This document shows, one piece after another, positions 1-8,448 of a DNA stretch of 39,424 bases. A program made the position numbers and the translations under genes. The DNA comes from DASWVC01 sp036401335 (lineage in GTDB: Bacteria > Verrucomicrobiota > Verrucomicrobiia > Chthoniobacterales > JAFAMB01), in contig DASWVC010000017.1 in the NCBI GenBank assembly GCA_036401335.1, forward strand, positions 1 to 39,424, read 5' to 3'. The notes under the pieces are model-generated. The model was given only the letters and a program-made list of their open reading frames with translations. It had not been told where the DNA came from and searched no databases. Within the stretch, counting starts at the first letter, position 1; the number at the start of each line of letters is the position of its first letter.

Positions 1-53
1 ATGCCGTTCAGGAGCTGTTGCAAGAATAGGGTAAGCTGTTCCATCGGTATTCG

Positions 54-1211
54 TCAGGGCATCACGCGTTCGACCATTTTTGTCTCTCCCTCCTCGATTC
101 TCAACACCACTCCGGGCTTGGCTGCGTTGCGGTTCGGGTCCATTGAAATCGAGCCTGTAACCCCGGGAAAGCTTTTCGTGGCGGCCAGCGCCTCCCGGAT
201 TTTTCCTGGCTCGGTGGAACCGGCCCGGCGGACGGCGTCGACCAGGAGCCGCGCGCCGTCGTACCAGAGCGCGGCCAGGGCATCCGGGGCCGTTCCGTAG
301 CGGTTCTGGTAACTTTCGACGAAAGCCTTCACCGTTGGGTCAGGGTCTGTGCTCGAGAAATGGTTCACGTAATAGGTTCCCTCGGCGCTTTTCCCTGCCA
401 CCTGCAGCAGCGTCGGGCTGTCCCAACCTTCCCCGCCGACGAAGTTCGCCTTAACCCCGAGTTGACGCGCCTCCCGCAAAATCAGGCCGGCCTCTGTGTA
501 ATAGGCGGGCAGGAACACGACATCCGGCTTGAACGCCCGTACCCGGGTTAACTGGGCGCGGAAGTCAGCGTCGCCGCTGCTGAACGACAACTCCAGGAGC
601 TCCTGGCCGCCGTGCGCCTGAAAATAACTCTTGATGACGTCCCGCAACCCGATGCTGTAGTCCTGCTTGATATCGGCCAGCACGACGGCCCGTCGGGCCT
701 GAAGGTGGTCAAGAGCAAACCTCGCCATCACCTGCCCGCTGAAGGAATCAACAAAACAACTGCGAAAAATGCAGTCGCCGACTTGGGTCACGGCCTGGCC
801 GGTGGCCGTCGGTGTAAGCAGCGGCACGTGCGCAGCTTGGGCCAGCGGCGCTGCCTCCATGGTCGATGACGTGGTCAGGTCTCCCAGGATGGCCGCCACG
901 TGGTCCTGGTTTAAAAGTTTCCGGGTGATCGTGGCGGCCTCTCCTGCCTTGGAGCCGTTGTCCTCCACCAGCAGTTCGACTTTCTGGCCGAGAACGCCTC
1001 CCTCCCTTTCGTCAATCGCGAGGCGCGCCCCGCGAATGCTCGAGACGCCGAACGTGGAAAGCGAGCCGGTCAGACAACTTATCGCGCCAAGTTTGACCTG
1101 GGCAGACGTTGGCCAGGGGAACCAGCCGGCACCGAGGCAAAGCACGGCGGCAAACCGTCCCAAGAAACGGCACGTTGTGGTCGGCGCATTGGCCGCGCGA
1201 CGGTGGCACAT
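54..1211 (-). CDS. Branched-chain amino acid-type ABC transporter substrate-binding protein (LivK-like), copy 1
   Basis: Periplasmic solute-binding protein of 385 aa, type I fold (Peripla_BP_6/LivK family), expected to capture amino acids or related solutes for an ABC importer. An N-terminal signal region (hydrophobic stretch about residues 17-36, cleavage likely near PTSAQ) is followed by the family opening KLGAISCLTGSLSTFG, an EDNGSKAGEA segment, and a KQDYS motif. The same three blocks recur in the two paralogues at 3014-4129 and 4249-5379. ATG start with only a weak GGACGG upstream. It is the last gene of the minus-strand SBP group. Permease and ATPase genes, if clustered, would lie beyond the left edge. 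Substrate cannot be read from sequence. Confidence 0.9.
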   Translation of the reverse strand: MCHRRAANAPTTTCRFLGRFAAVLCLGAGWFPWPTSAQVKLGAISCLTGSLSTFGVSSIRGARLAIDEREGGVLGQKVELLVEDNGSKAGEAATITRKLLNQDHVAAILGDLTTSSTMEAAPLAQAAHVPLLTPTATGQAVTQVGDCIFRSCFVDSFSGQVMARFALDHLQARRAVVLADIKQDYSIGLRDVIKSYFQAHGGQELLELSFSSGDADFRAQLTRVRAFKPDVVFLPAYYTEAGLILREARQLGVKANFVGGEGWDSPTLLQVAGKSAEGTYYVNHFSSTDPDPTVKAFVESYQNRYGTAPDALAALWYDGARLLVDAVRRAGSTEPGKIREALAATKSFPGVTGSISMDPNRNAAKPGVVLRIEEGETKMVERVMP

Positions 1212-1347
1212 CCGTCCAGAAAGCCCATCGGCAGGTCGTCTGGCGAGAACAAAGCCCGCGAATTGTCCGGTGTCGCAACCGGTGCGGGCGGCGGCCGACA
1301 GGGCGGCGAGTCCCTTCGCCGCCGACGCCGCGTGCCGGGGCCTCTGA

Positions 1348-1379
1348 TAGGGTCACGAGTCCCTTCGTGACCTCCTCAA
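1348..1379 (+). repeat. Dispersed hairpin repeat (type A)
   Basis: Perfect 8-bp stem GGTCACGA (1351-1358) / TCGTGACC (1365-1372) with loop GTCCCT, flanked by TAG and TCCTCAA. A copy at 30058-30089 differs at one of 32 positions. Looser relatives with GGTCGC/GCGACC stems lie at 19488-19520, 21490-21517 and 30022-30051. Confidence 0.8.
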
Positions 1380-1585
1380 CCGCCCGTCCGGTTGGTCCGG
1401 TCACGCGCCGTTTGCGGGCTGGGCCTTCCGGGGAGCGCCATGCCGCCCGGCGCAGGAGGGACGGCGGCTCGGGCCACGTCCTTCCAGGTGAGGGAATGCA
1501 CGGGCCGCCCGGCTTCCCCGCGAGGTCTGCCGCCTCGCCCCCGGGGCGAAGGGACCCGCCGCCCTGCCGGCCGGGCCACCCTCCC

Positions 1586-1620
1586 GGGCGCTTGAGGACA
1601 AGCTCCCCTGCCGGGGATCC
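1586..1620 (+). repeat. Dispersed palindromic repeat (type B)
   Basis: Core GGCGCTTGAGGACAAGC followed by a CCCC(T)RCCGGGGA segment. Near-identical copies are at 2934-2957 and 21576-21610, with a diverged one at 11883-11916. The core can pair GCTT with AAGC across GAGGAC. This copy ends seven bases before the ferritin-like gene's stop codon. Confidence 0.75.
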
Positions 1621-1627
1621 GCAGGCG

Positions 1628-2548
1628 TCAGTGCAGGGCGCCGTTCAGTCCCTTCGGGAAGAAGAGGCCCGAACTGGCGTTCACTGCGCCGTAGACCACG
1701 TTGAGCACTTCGCGCGGCGTCCGGCTGAACGCGATCGAGTTTGCATCCGTGGGAACCAGGTTCAAGCGACCGTTTACCTCAATGCCTTGATCCTTGGACG
1801 GGTTTCCGCCCTCGGTCAAAGCGTCACGCAACGCCGAAATCTTGTTAGCCGCAGTCCGAGTGCCCTCACCGAGCTCATACAGGTCGTCGCGGATGATCCC
1901 CGCGTGATAAGCCTCCACCGCCAGAATGCCCGCCGCGGCTTCCAGGTAAGCCTTACTGGTAATCAAGGGGGAAGCGCCTTTGTAAGCCGTCACGCCGACG
2001 TCCTCAAAAATGAACGCGCCCACCAAGAAGTTCACTTCGTTCGCAAACGGGTCAAAGCTGTTGCCCAGCCCAGCGGCTTTGGCCGCGGTGTTGAAGCTTT
2101 GTTGGAGGTCAATTTCCGGTCGGGCGACCGCCAGATTTCCAAGCGCCGCACGCAAGAATTTGACGTGGTTGAGTTCATCGTTCGCAATTTCCTCAGCCAA
2201 TTGCCGGAAGTATTTCCCGGTAAAAGGAACCTGTGAATTCTGTTTCACAATGACGCCGCCGAGCGTGCCGCATCCATTGACGCCGACCCCGAACGATTCG
2301 AGCCCTCGCCCATAAGCCGCGTGCAAGTAATATTCGGCCTCGAGGTATTCCAGGTTTAAAGCGAAATTTAAAACCGTTGGGTCAAGGTCAGTGGTGGCAG
2401 CCTGGGCTGGGCGTGCGAGCAAGGATGCTCCGGAGGCGAGGATGGCGGCGGCACCGGCCACTCCGCCACTACGGCGCAGAAAAGCCCGGCGATCGACGGA
2501 AGCAGCGGAACCGGCTGACTCCGGAAGGGAATGATTAGAGGTAGACAT
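1628..2548 (-). CDS. Tat-exported ferritin-like domain protein
   Basis: 306-aa protein of the bacterial ferritin-like family (Pfam Ferritin_2 type, desiccation-related-protein-like). The N terminus carries a twin-arginine signal (DRRAFLRRSGG, about residues 19-29) and a hydrophobic stretch ending ARPAQA, so it is probably exported folded. Helix-bundle metal-ligand motifs are visible: EYLEAEYYLH near residue 70, ANDELNHVKFLR (ExxH) near 125, FEDVGVTAYKG near 185, and VEAYHAGIIR (second ExxH) near 212. A di-iron or other metal site is plausible but its substrate is unknown. It sits alone between paralogous binding-protein genes and has a hairpin-rich leader of about 100 bases upstream. Confidence 0.85.
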   Translation of the reverse strand: MSTSNHSLPESAGSAASVDRRAFLRRSGGVAGAAAILASGASLLARPAQAATTDLDPTVLNFALNLEYLEAEYYLHAAYGRGLESFGVGVNGCGTLGGVIVKQNSQVPFTGKYFRQLAEEIANDELNHVKFLRAALGNLAVARPEIDLQQSFNTAAKAAGLGNSFDPFANEVNFLVGAFIFEDVGVTAYKGASPLITSKAYLEAAAGILAVEAYHAGIIRDDLYELGEGTRTAANKISALRDALTEGGNPSKDQGIEVNGRLNLVPTDANSIAFSRTPREVLNVVYGAVNASSGLFFPKGLNGALH

Positions 2549-2591
2549 TTCAACAAAGGTCCTAATGATTTGTGCAGGTCTTGGGTTGCTT

Positions 2592-2640
2592 GCACGGCAT
2601 CTTGCCGTGCTTCAATAAATGCGAGCGTTCGCATTTTTTA
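2592..2640. terminator. Tandem hairpins upstream of the ferritin-like gene
   Basis: Hairpin 1 is GCACGGCA (2592-2599) / TGCCGTGC (2603-2610) with a 3-nt loop. Hairpin 2 is AAATGCGA (2617-2624) / TCGCATTT (2629-2636), continuing into a T run on the plus strand. Hairpin 2 resembles a plus-strand intrinsic terminator, but no plus-strand gene ends here. On the minus strand both lie 44-90 nt before the ferritin-like start codon, so a leader-RNA role or termination of read-through from the upstream binding-protein gene is also possible. Confidence 0.5.
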
Positions 2641-2933
2641 GATGCAATCTCTGGAATTCGCTTCGGCCGAGAAGCGTTGGGGTACCGGGGGGTTGGCGTG
2701 GACGCAGGTGCCGGGTTGGCGTCCGATCTCCGGGCGGACCGTCTCCATCCGCGCCTGGCCAGGGACCGCCGGCCCTGCCGGAAGTCGCATAGGGAAACGC
2801 AACCCCGCCGGCCCACCTTGACTCCTTTCGGAACAGACTCTTGGCAAACGGTATACCCGGGGGAGGCCGACGGGGGAGCGGTCGCTCCCCGAGGGTCGGT
2901 TAGGGATCACCAACCCTACCCGAGGGCGCTTGA

Positions 2934-2957
2934 GGACAAGCTCCCCTACCGGAGACG
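2934..2957 (+). repeat. Dispersed palindromic repeat (type B)
   Basis: Copy of the GGCGCTTGAGGACAAGC core followed by TCCCCTACCGGAGA, as at 1586-1620 and 21576-21610. It lies in the spacer before the second binding-protein gene. Confidence 0.75.
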
Positions 2958-3013
2958 TCTCCTCCCTGGCGCGCCGCGCCACCTTCTTCCACGCCCTTAC
3001 CCTGTTACCCGCT

Positions 3014-4129
3014 TCACGGCGTCACTTTGCCGGCGACCTCGAATTTTCCGTCCTTCACCGTGATCACCAGGGCAGGTTTGGAGGCGTTGCGTCGGGCGTC
3101 GAACGTGATCTCGCCGGTGACCCCGGCATAGCGCGTGGTGGCGGCCAGGGCATCCCGCAAGCCTTCCGGCCGCTCGCTGCCAGCTCGCCGAAAGGCATCC
3201 ACGACAATCAAAGCGGCGTCGTAGCCGAGCGCTGCGAACGTGTCGGGCGGCTGACCGAATTTGCTTTGGTAGGCATCGACAAAAGCGCGCACGATCGGCG
3301 CAGGGTCATCCGGAGAAAAATGATTGGTGAAATAGGTGTTCTCGACTGCTTTGCCGGCCACCGACAGCAGCGCCTGATTGGCCCAGCCGTCGCAACCCAG
3401 CACCGGCACGTTCAACCCAAACTGGCGGGCCTGTTTCAGGGCCAGGGCCACTTCGGCGTAATAACCAGGGATGTAAATCGCGTCCGGTTTCACCGCCCGC
3501 AGGGCCGTCACCTGCGCGCGAAAATCTGTATCCCCTGTCGAATAACTCTGCTCACGAACGATGTTTCCGCCCAGTTTGATGAATTCATCTTTAAAGAACC
3601 GGGCCAGGTCCACGCTGTAGTCCTGCCTTACGTCCGTGAGCACGGCAATTTTCGCCAACTTCAGCTTGTCATGCGCAAAGTGCGCCATGACGCGCCCTTG
3701 AAACTCATCGAGAAAACAGACGCGGAAAATTTCATTGCCAACTTCCGTAATCCGAGGGTTCGTGCCGCTCGGCGTGACCATGGGCACTTTGGCCTGTTGG
3801 GCAATGGGTGCGGATTCCAAGGTCGCGGAAGAGGTGGCGTCGCCCAAAATGGCCTGGACATGATCCTGGGTGATCAGCTTATGCACGGCCGTGGCGCTCT
3901 GCCCCGGCCTGGACTGGTTATCTTCCGAGATCAGCTCTAGATTTTGCCCATTGACCCCGCCAGCGGCGTTAACCTGACCAAGAGCCAGTTCGATGCCGTG
4001 GTGACACGAAACGCCGAACTGCGATACCCCGCCCGTCAAAGGATCGACCTCGCCAATTTTCAACTGGCCGAACAGCGGCCCGCCCAAGGTGAACCATACA
4101 ATCGGCGCCAACGCGAAAGCGGAATTCAT
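3014..4129 (-). CDS. Branched-chain amino acid-type ABC transporter substrate-binding protein (LivK-like), copy 2
   Basis: 371-aa periplasmic binding protein of the LivK/Peripla_BP_6 family. A short signal peptide (residues 1-21, ending PLFGQ) precedes LKIGEVDPLTGGVSQFG. The family blocks EDNQSRPGQSATAVHKL and RQDYSVDL and a C-terminal YAGVTGEITFDARRN segment follow. It is clearly paralogous to its neighbours at 4249-5379 and 54-1211, so this looks like local gene duplication with divergence. It starts 119 nt downstream of the copy-3 stop, across an intrinsic terminator, so it probably has its own promoter. No permease is linked. Ligand unknown. Confidence 0.9.
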   Translation of the reverse strand: MNSAFALAPIVWFTLGGPLFGQLKIGEVDPLTGGVSQFGVSCHHGIELALGQVNAAGGVNGQNLELISEDNQSRPGQSATAVHKLITQDHVQAILGDATSSATLESAPIAQQAKVPMVTPSGTNPRITEVGNEIFRVCFLDEFQGRVMAHFAHDKLKLAKIAVLTDVRQDYSVDLARFFKDEFIKLGGNIVREQSYSTGDTDFRAQVTALRAVKPDAIYIPGYYAEVALALKQARQFGLNVPVLGCDGWANQALLSVAGKAVENTYFTNHFSPDDPAPIVRAFVDAYQSKFGQPPDTFAALGYDAALIVVDAFRRAGSERPEGLRDALAATTRYAGVTGEITFDARRNASKPALVITVKDGKFEVAGKVTP

Positions 4130-4172
4130 GGCGCCGGACCTTACCCGATCGCGCGGCAGAGGCCAAGGCAGG

Positions 4173-4205
4173 ACAAAAAAAGAGGGCTGCCCGGAAGGGC
4201 AGCCC
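4173..4205 (-). terminator. Intrinsic terminator after binding-protein copy 3
   Basis: Perfect 9-bp stem GGGCTGCCC (4184-4192) / GGGCAGCCC (4197-4205) with GGAA loop (plus-strand reading). The adjoining A run at 4174-4181 becomes a U run on the minus-strand transcript. It lies about 45 nt past the stop codon of the gene at 4249-5379. Confidence 0.9.
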
Positions 4206-4248
4206 GCTGGTTGACCGGAAACAAAAGAACCCGCCAGGGCCCGCGTTT

Positions 4249-5379
4249 CTAGCTGGTGGGCGGTTCGATTGTCTCCGCGTAGTGCACCCCGCCATCTTTG
4301 ACGGTGAGAATGACCGCAGACTTGGTCGCGTTACGTTCGGGGTTGATCGTGATCTTGCCGGATACACCCGGGAAGTTTTTGGTTTCCGCGATCGCGTCCC
4401 GAAGCTTGGCGGAATCCGTCCCTCCAGCCCGCTTGATCGCGTCGGCCAGCAACTCGACGGCATCGTAGCCGAGCGCGGCAAAGGCATCCGGTGGGGCGTT
4501 GTATTTGCTCTTGTATTTTTGCACAAACGTCTGCACGGCCGGCGATTTGTCTTCGTTCGAGTAGTGGTTTGAAAAATAGGCCCCTTCGATGGCTTTGCCG
4601 CCCACCGGGATCAGCGAAGAACCATCCCAGCCGTCGCCCCCGACAAACGTGGCCTTGATGCCAAACTGCCTCGCTTGCTTGGCGATCAACGAAGCCTCCG
4701 GGTAGTACCCCGTAATGATGATCACGTCCGGGCTCACCGATTTGAGGTCGGTCAATTGGGCGCGGAAATCCTTGTCGCCGGAGCTGTAACTTTGTTCGCG
4801 AACAATCTGGGCGTTGTTCTTCTGCAGGTACGTTTTGGCGATCTGGGTTAAACCGACGCTGTAGTCCTGCTTGACGTCGGTCATGAAGGCAACCTTGGCT
4901 TTGTGAAGCTTCTCCAGCACAAACCGCGCAATAACGACCGCCTGGAAATCGTCGGTGAAACAGACCCGGAAAACGTAATCCCCCGTCTGGGTCACGCGCG
5001 GGTTGGTGGCGGCAGTGGCAATCAGCGGGATTTTCGCGGCCTGGGCAATCGGAGCCGCTTCCAGGGTCTTGGAAGACGCTACTTCACCGATCAGGGCGAC
5101 CACGTGATCCTGCGAGATCAGTTTTCGAACGATCGTCGTCGTCTCACCTTGTTTCGTCTGGTTGTCTTCAAGGGTCACGGCCAGTTTCTTGCCGAGAACG
5201 CCACCGGCATCATTGATTTCCTGGACGGCCAACTGCACCCCGTTGTTTTGCGAAATGCCGAAACTGGCGTTGTCGCCGGTAAGGGACCCAAACTCACCGA
5301 CTTTAATGCTGTCTTGGGCCATGCTTGTCGCTGCGAGCGCCGCGCCCAGAATTACCGTTAAGAAATACCCACGCTTCAT
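4249..5379 (-). CDS. Branched-chain amino acid-type ABC transporter substrate-binding protein (LivK-like), copy 3
   Basis: 376-aa periplasmic binding protein, LivK type. The chosen ATG gives a textbook signal peptide (MKRGYFLTVILGAALAATSMAQ) followed by DSIKVGEFGSLTGDNASFG. An upstream in-frame ATG at 5430 would only add a Pro-rich tail. The blocks EDNQTKQGETTTIVRKL, DVKQDYSVGL and FPGVSGKITINPERN match copies 1 and 2. It is first of the minus-strand group and ends in a strong intrinsic terminator. The divergent neighbour is fabD, 117 nt away. Role in amino-acid or organic-solute uptake is inferred from family. The ligand and the partner permease are not known. Confidence 0.9.
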   Translation of the reverse strand: MKRGYFLTVILGAALAATSMAQDSIKVGEFGSLTGDNASFGISQNNGVQLAVQEINDAGGVLGKKLAVTLEDNQTKQGETTTIVRKLISQDHVVALIGEVASSKTLEAAPIAQAAKIPLIATAATNPRVTQTGDYVFRVCFTDDFQAVVIARFVLEKLHKAKVAFMTDVKQDYSVGLTQIAKTYLQKNNAQIVREQSYSSGDKDFRAQLTDLKSVSPDVIIITGYYPEASLIAKQARQFGIKATFVGGDGWDGSSLIPVGGKAIEGAYFSNHYSNEDKSPAVQTFVQKYKSKYNAPPDAFAALGYDAVELLADAIKRAGGTDSAKLRDAIAETKNFPGVSGKITINPERNATKSAVILTVKDGGVHYAETIEPPTS

Positions 5380-5496
5380 GAACGCCGGGTATACCGCGTC
5401 GGGTGGCTCTGGCGCAATCGGAATCGGCATGGGTTAGAGCGATGGGCGGTGAGACTTCGGCATTGAAAAGAACGGGCCGGCACCCGACATCGTGCG

Positions 5497-6444
5497 ATGG
5501 CTAGAAAGATCGCGTTTCTATTTTCAGGACAGGGGGCTCAGCAGGTCGGCATGGGCAAGGACCTCGCCGAGCGGCATGCCGCGGCGGCAAACCTGTTTTC
5601 TGCGGCGGACGCCTGCCTGGGCCGATCGATCGGTCACCTTTGCTTTGAAGGTCCGCTGGCGGAACTCACCAAGACCGTGCAATGCCAGCCTGCACTGTAC
5701 GTCCATGGGTTGGCGGTCCTGGCGGTTTTGCGGGAGGCCCTGGGCGACCTGAAACCGGCGGCCTGCGCCGGCCTTTCGCTGGGCGAGTTCACGGCGCACG
5801 CCGCCGCTGGCACGTTCGCTTTCGAGACCGGCCTGCAACTGGTGGCAACGCGCAGCCGTGCCATGGAGGAAGCCTGCGCCCAAACTGCCGGCGCCATGGC
5901 CGCGTGCGTTGGCGGTGAAGAAGGTGACGTTCGGGCTTTGGCGGAGCGGGCGGGAGTCGACGTCGCCAACCTGAATGCACCTGGCCAAATCGTGCTGTCG
6001 GGCGATCAGGCCAGGGTGGCGGAAGCCATCCACCTGGCCAAAGAATATGGAATCCGCCGGGCCACGCTCCTGAACGTGGCCGGTGCGTTCCATTCCCGCC
6101 TGATGGCGCGCGCCGAACAGGAGCTGCGGCGGGCACTGAGCACGGTCGATTTGCAAACGCCGGGTGCCGTGGTGGTGGCCAACGTGACGGCGCAGCCGGC
6201 GAACACGCCGGAACTGGTTCGGGAAACCCTGGCCCGGCAAGTTACCGGCTCGGTTCGTTGGGCCGAAAGCATCAGGTACCTCCTGGACGAAGTTGGCTGC
6301 GACCTGTTCCTCGAGCTCGGGCCCGGCAAAGTACTGGCCGGGTTGACCGGCCGGATCCGGAAAGACGTTGCAATCCTTTCCGTTGGCGACGTGCCGAGCC
6401 TGGAAGCGGCGTTGCAGCGCCTCGAGCGGGAAGAAATCGGATGA
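5497..6444 (+). CDS. fabD: Malonyl-CoA:ACP transacylase
   Basis: Cytoplasmic enzyme that moves malonyl from CoA to acyl carrier protein, feeding type II fatty acid synthesis. It has 315 aa, the usual family length. Seen in sequence: the GQGAQ motif at residues 11-15; the nucleophile elbow AGLSLGEF with Ser94 (the common GHSLG His is Leu here); the conserved Arg near 119; catalytic His199 in AGAFHSRLM; and a C-terminal ELGPGKVLAGLTGRI block. It stands apart from other fab genes; acpS, whose product activates the carrier protein, is 12 kb downstream. It is followed by an AT-rich inverted repeat and the convergent DUF2339 gene. Confidence 0.95.
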   Translation: MARKIAFLFSGQGAQQVGMGKDLAERHAAAANLFSAADACLGRSIGHLCFEGPLAELTKTVQCQPALYVHGLAVLAVLREALGDLKPAACAGLSLGEFTAHAAAGTFAFETGLQLVATRSRAMEEACAQTAGAMAACVGGEEGDVRALAERAGVDVANLNAPGQIVLSGDQARVAEAIHLAKEYGIRRATLLNVAGAFHSRLMARAEQELRRALSTVDLQTPGAVVVANVTAQPANTPELVRETLARQVTGSVRWAESIRYLLDEVGCDLFLELGPGKVLAGLTGRIRKDVAILSVGDVPSLEAALQRLEREEIG

Positions 6445-6461
6445 ATTGTATGAATGCTGAC

Positions 6462-6538
6462 AATTGTATCAATTGGGCATGTGAGCGCGGGCTCTCCGGT
6501 ACAAAACTCTGGTTTCCAACGGCCGCATTGATACAATT
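6462..6538. repeat. AT-rich inverted repeat between convergent genes
   Basis: Perfect 12-bp inverted repeat AATTGTATCAAT (6462-6473) / ATTGATACAATT (6527-6538) with a 53-nt spacer, filling the gap between fabD and the convergent DUF2339 gene. A related but shorter element (TGAATGGTAACCATTGTACC) follows pheA near 21377-21417. It could act as a bidirectional terminator or be a small mobile repeat. Confidence 0.7.
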
Positions 6539-6543
6539 TCTTC

Positions 6544-8331
6544 CTACTTCTTCAAAAGCCGGTCGCTGAACCGGTAATAAAGCGAGGACAACACCACTAG
6601 AATTACCCCGAGGATGATGCAGGACAAAATCCGGTAGGGCGTTGACACCTGGGCTGTGTCCAACACCAAAACTTTGGCGGTTGTAATCAGCAGGAGGAGA
6701 ATCGCGGCGATCCGGTACGCCTTCCGCTTCTCCCAAAGGCCGTACACGAGCACGGCAGCAGCGAACACCGCCCACAAAAAAGAGAAAGAAGCAACCGCCG
6801 CACCCGGAAGAAACTCGCGGGTGGCCCGGTCCAATTCAAGGTTTGCAACGGCGAATACCGTCGTAAGCCAAAGGGCCTCGAACCACGGGTAGACCCGCCG
6901 TTCGGTGGACGGCACCCGGCGGCTCCGGTCCCAGCCGATGATGAGGGCAAATCCTCCGAGGACCACGCCTGACACCGCCCAGCGGCTCAACCAGCCGTGG
7001 AACAATGGCGCCGGATTGGTTTCGTTCACGAGCGACCAGAGGCCGGTGTCCAGGAAGATCAACCGGTACGCGACGAACAAAGCCACCACGAACGACCCGA
7101 TCACCAAGGCCCGGTCCCGGCTTTGCGCCGCCACCGCGTAGAGGGCGACCGTTTGTCCCGCCCAGAACACTGTGATCCATTGATCCGGAAGGAGCACCGC
7201 CCACGTGGTGAGGAGGTAAACCATCCCTTCCGCCACCAGCCAGGTCACCGCCAGGCCGGGACGTTGCGTCCGCCAGAAGGCGAGGGCCAGCGCGAACGCC
7301 ACCACGGCGTAAGCTGCCGTGACCAGGGTAACGGGCAGTCGCTGGTAGTCCAGCAGGTAGCTGGAATTCCAAACGCACAGCAAGCCAGTGACCATGCTGA
7401 GCCAGAATCCCTGGAATTCATCCTCGTTGGACCGCAGCAACGCGCGGGCGAACGGTGCCACGCTGTAGAGGAAAAACAGCAACTGCGTGAACGCAAAAGT
7501 TTCCGCAAACCGCTCCCGCTGGTCATGGTTGAACGCCCAAATGGCCAGGCAAATCCAGGATAAAACCGCGCCGAGACGGTAGAGCAGCCGCCACCTGCGT
7601 TGGTAAGCCAGCACCTGGCTGGCAACATTCAAGAGCGCCACATAGAGAAAGAACAGCCAATGGCCGAACCGCTCGGCCACGAGCAGCATTGGTGCCAGGT
7701 AACCGCCGATAAAGGTGAGCGCGGCCAGCATCAGCGAGTTCCAGGCATTGGCGATCGCGATTCCCAGTGCCGCCACCACCAACCCAAGCAATAGGGTCAT
7801 GTAGTCCGGCAGCAACTCGTACACCTGCGACCCGGCGTAAGCTGACAAGTACAACAGGCCCAGCCCAAGTGCGGCCAAACCGCTTTCCACGCTTGCCCAT
7901 TGTTTGCGCCGCAACGCTTCGCCCGCCGCCAAGAGGACCAACCCGGCGACAAACCCGAGTGTGACCTGCACGGAAGGACCAATCCATCGTTCGTCGAATG
8001 CGTACTTCAGGAAGAAGCCGGCCCCGAACAGGATGATGATCACTCCCAAGGCCAAAAACCAGCGTTGACCCACCGCCGCCTCACTCAGGTGGCGCCGACG
8101 CCGTTTCGCAGGCGCCCCGGCCGGCAAGGGCGGCGGTTGGCTTATTTCCCGCGGTTGCTGCTGAGCCAATGCCGGCACGGCCGCCGCCGTCCGGTCCGAG
8201 GCAACGCTTGACTGGCGCAACGCTTCTCGCAGCGCCTGCAGTTCTTCATGGATCTGGAGGTCGAGGCCGCATTCCGGGCAGACGTAACGCGGGACTTCGG
8301 TTGAACACCGCGGACAGGGCGTCGCCATCAT
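6544..8331 (-). CDS. DUF2339 polytopic membrane protein with N-terminal zinc ribbon
   Basis: 595-aa protein of unknown function. Residues 1-25 form a zinc-ribbon-like knuckle (C6, C9, C18, C21). A short helical segment (EELQALREALRQ) and a Pro/Ala-rich basic linker follow. From about residue 90 to the end there is a long series of hydrophobic helices (more than a dozen transmembrane segments), typical of DUF2339 proteins. The start is supported by AGGA six nt before the first of two adjacent ATGs. Convergent with fabD. The neighbour beyond the nucleotidyltransferase gene, an OmpA-type protein, also has an N-terminal zinc ribbon. The metal-binding head is probably cytoplasmic. No enzymatic motif was recognised. 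Confidence 0.85.
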   Translation of the reverse strand: MMATPCPRCSTEVPRYVCPECGLDLQIHEELQALREALRQSSVASDRTAAAVPALAQQQPREISQPPPLPAGAPAKRRRRHLSEAAVGQRWFLALGVIIILFGAGFFLKYAFDERWIGPSVQVTLGFVAGLVLLAAGEALRRKQWASVESGLAALGLGLLYLSAYAGSQVYELLPDYMTLLLGLVVAALGIAIANAWNSLMLAALTFIGGYLAPMLLVAERFGHWLFFLYVALLNVASQVLAYQRRWRLLYRLGAVLSWICLAIWAFNHDQRERFAETFAFTQLLFFLYSVAPFARALLRSNEDEFQGFWLSMVTGLLCVWNSSYLLDYQRLPVTLVTAAYAVVAFALALAFWRTQRPGLAVTWLVAEGMVYLLTTWAVLLPDQWITVFWAGQTVALYAVAAQSRDRALVIGSFVVALFVAYRLIFLDTGLWSLVNETNPAPLFHGWLSRWAVSGVVLGGFALIIGWDRSRRVPSTERRVYPWFEALWLTTVFAVANLELDRATREFLPGAAVASFSFLWAVFAAAVLVYGLWEKRKAYRIAAILLLLITTAKVLVLDTAQVSTPYRILSCIILGVILVVLSSLYYRFSDRLLKK

Positions 8332-8448
8332 TTTTTCCTAACGCCAGCATCCGCGGAGCGCAAGAACGTGGAGTTTCCAGGTTTTCATAAACCGGCCCAA
8401 CCGTCACCGGTGCGACGCACCGACCCTCGGCCCGAGCAGCCAGGCGCC

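Larger units (their letters stand above)
1212..1627. other. Gene-free spacer with dispersed hairpin repeats
   Basis: No convincing gene in these 416 bases. The stretch is very GC-rich and holds two repeat copies listed separately (1348-1379 and 1586-1620). Open frames across it are long only because stop codons are rare in such GC-rich sequence, and they have Arg/Pro/Gly-rich composition. Confidence 0.7.
2549..3013. other. Gene-free spacer with hairpins and repeats
   Basis: 465 bases without a supportable gene. Contents: two tandem hairpins (2592-2640), a GC-rich middle section, a hairpin-like GGTTAGGGATCACCAACC stretch near 2898-2915, and a type B repeat at 2934-2957. On the minus strand this is the leader region of the ferritin-like gene. 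Confidence 0.7.

Noticed and set aside
1109..2236. Long plus-strand open frame across the spacer and ferritin-like gene
   Set aside because: Arg/Pro/Gly-rich shadow of the GC-rich minus strand; the ferritin-like reading on the opposite strand has clear family motifs.
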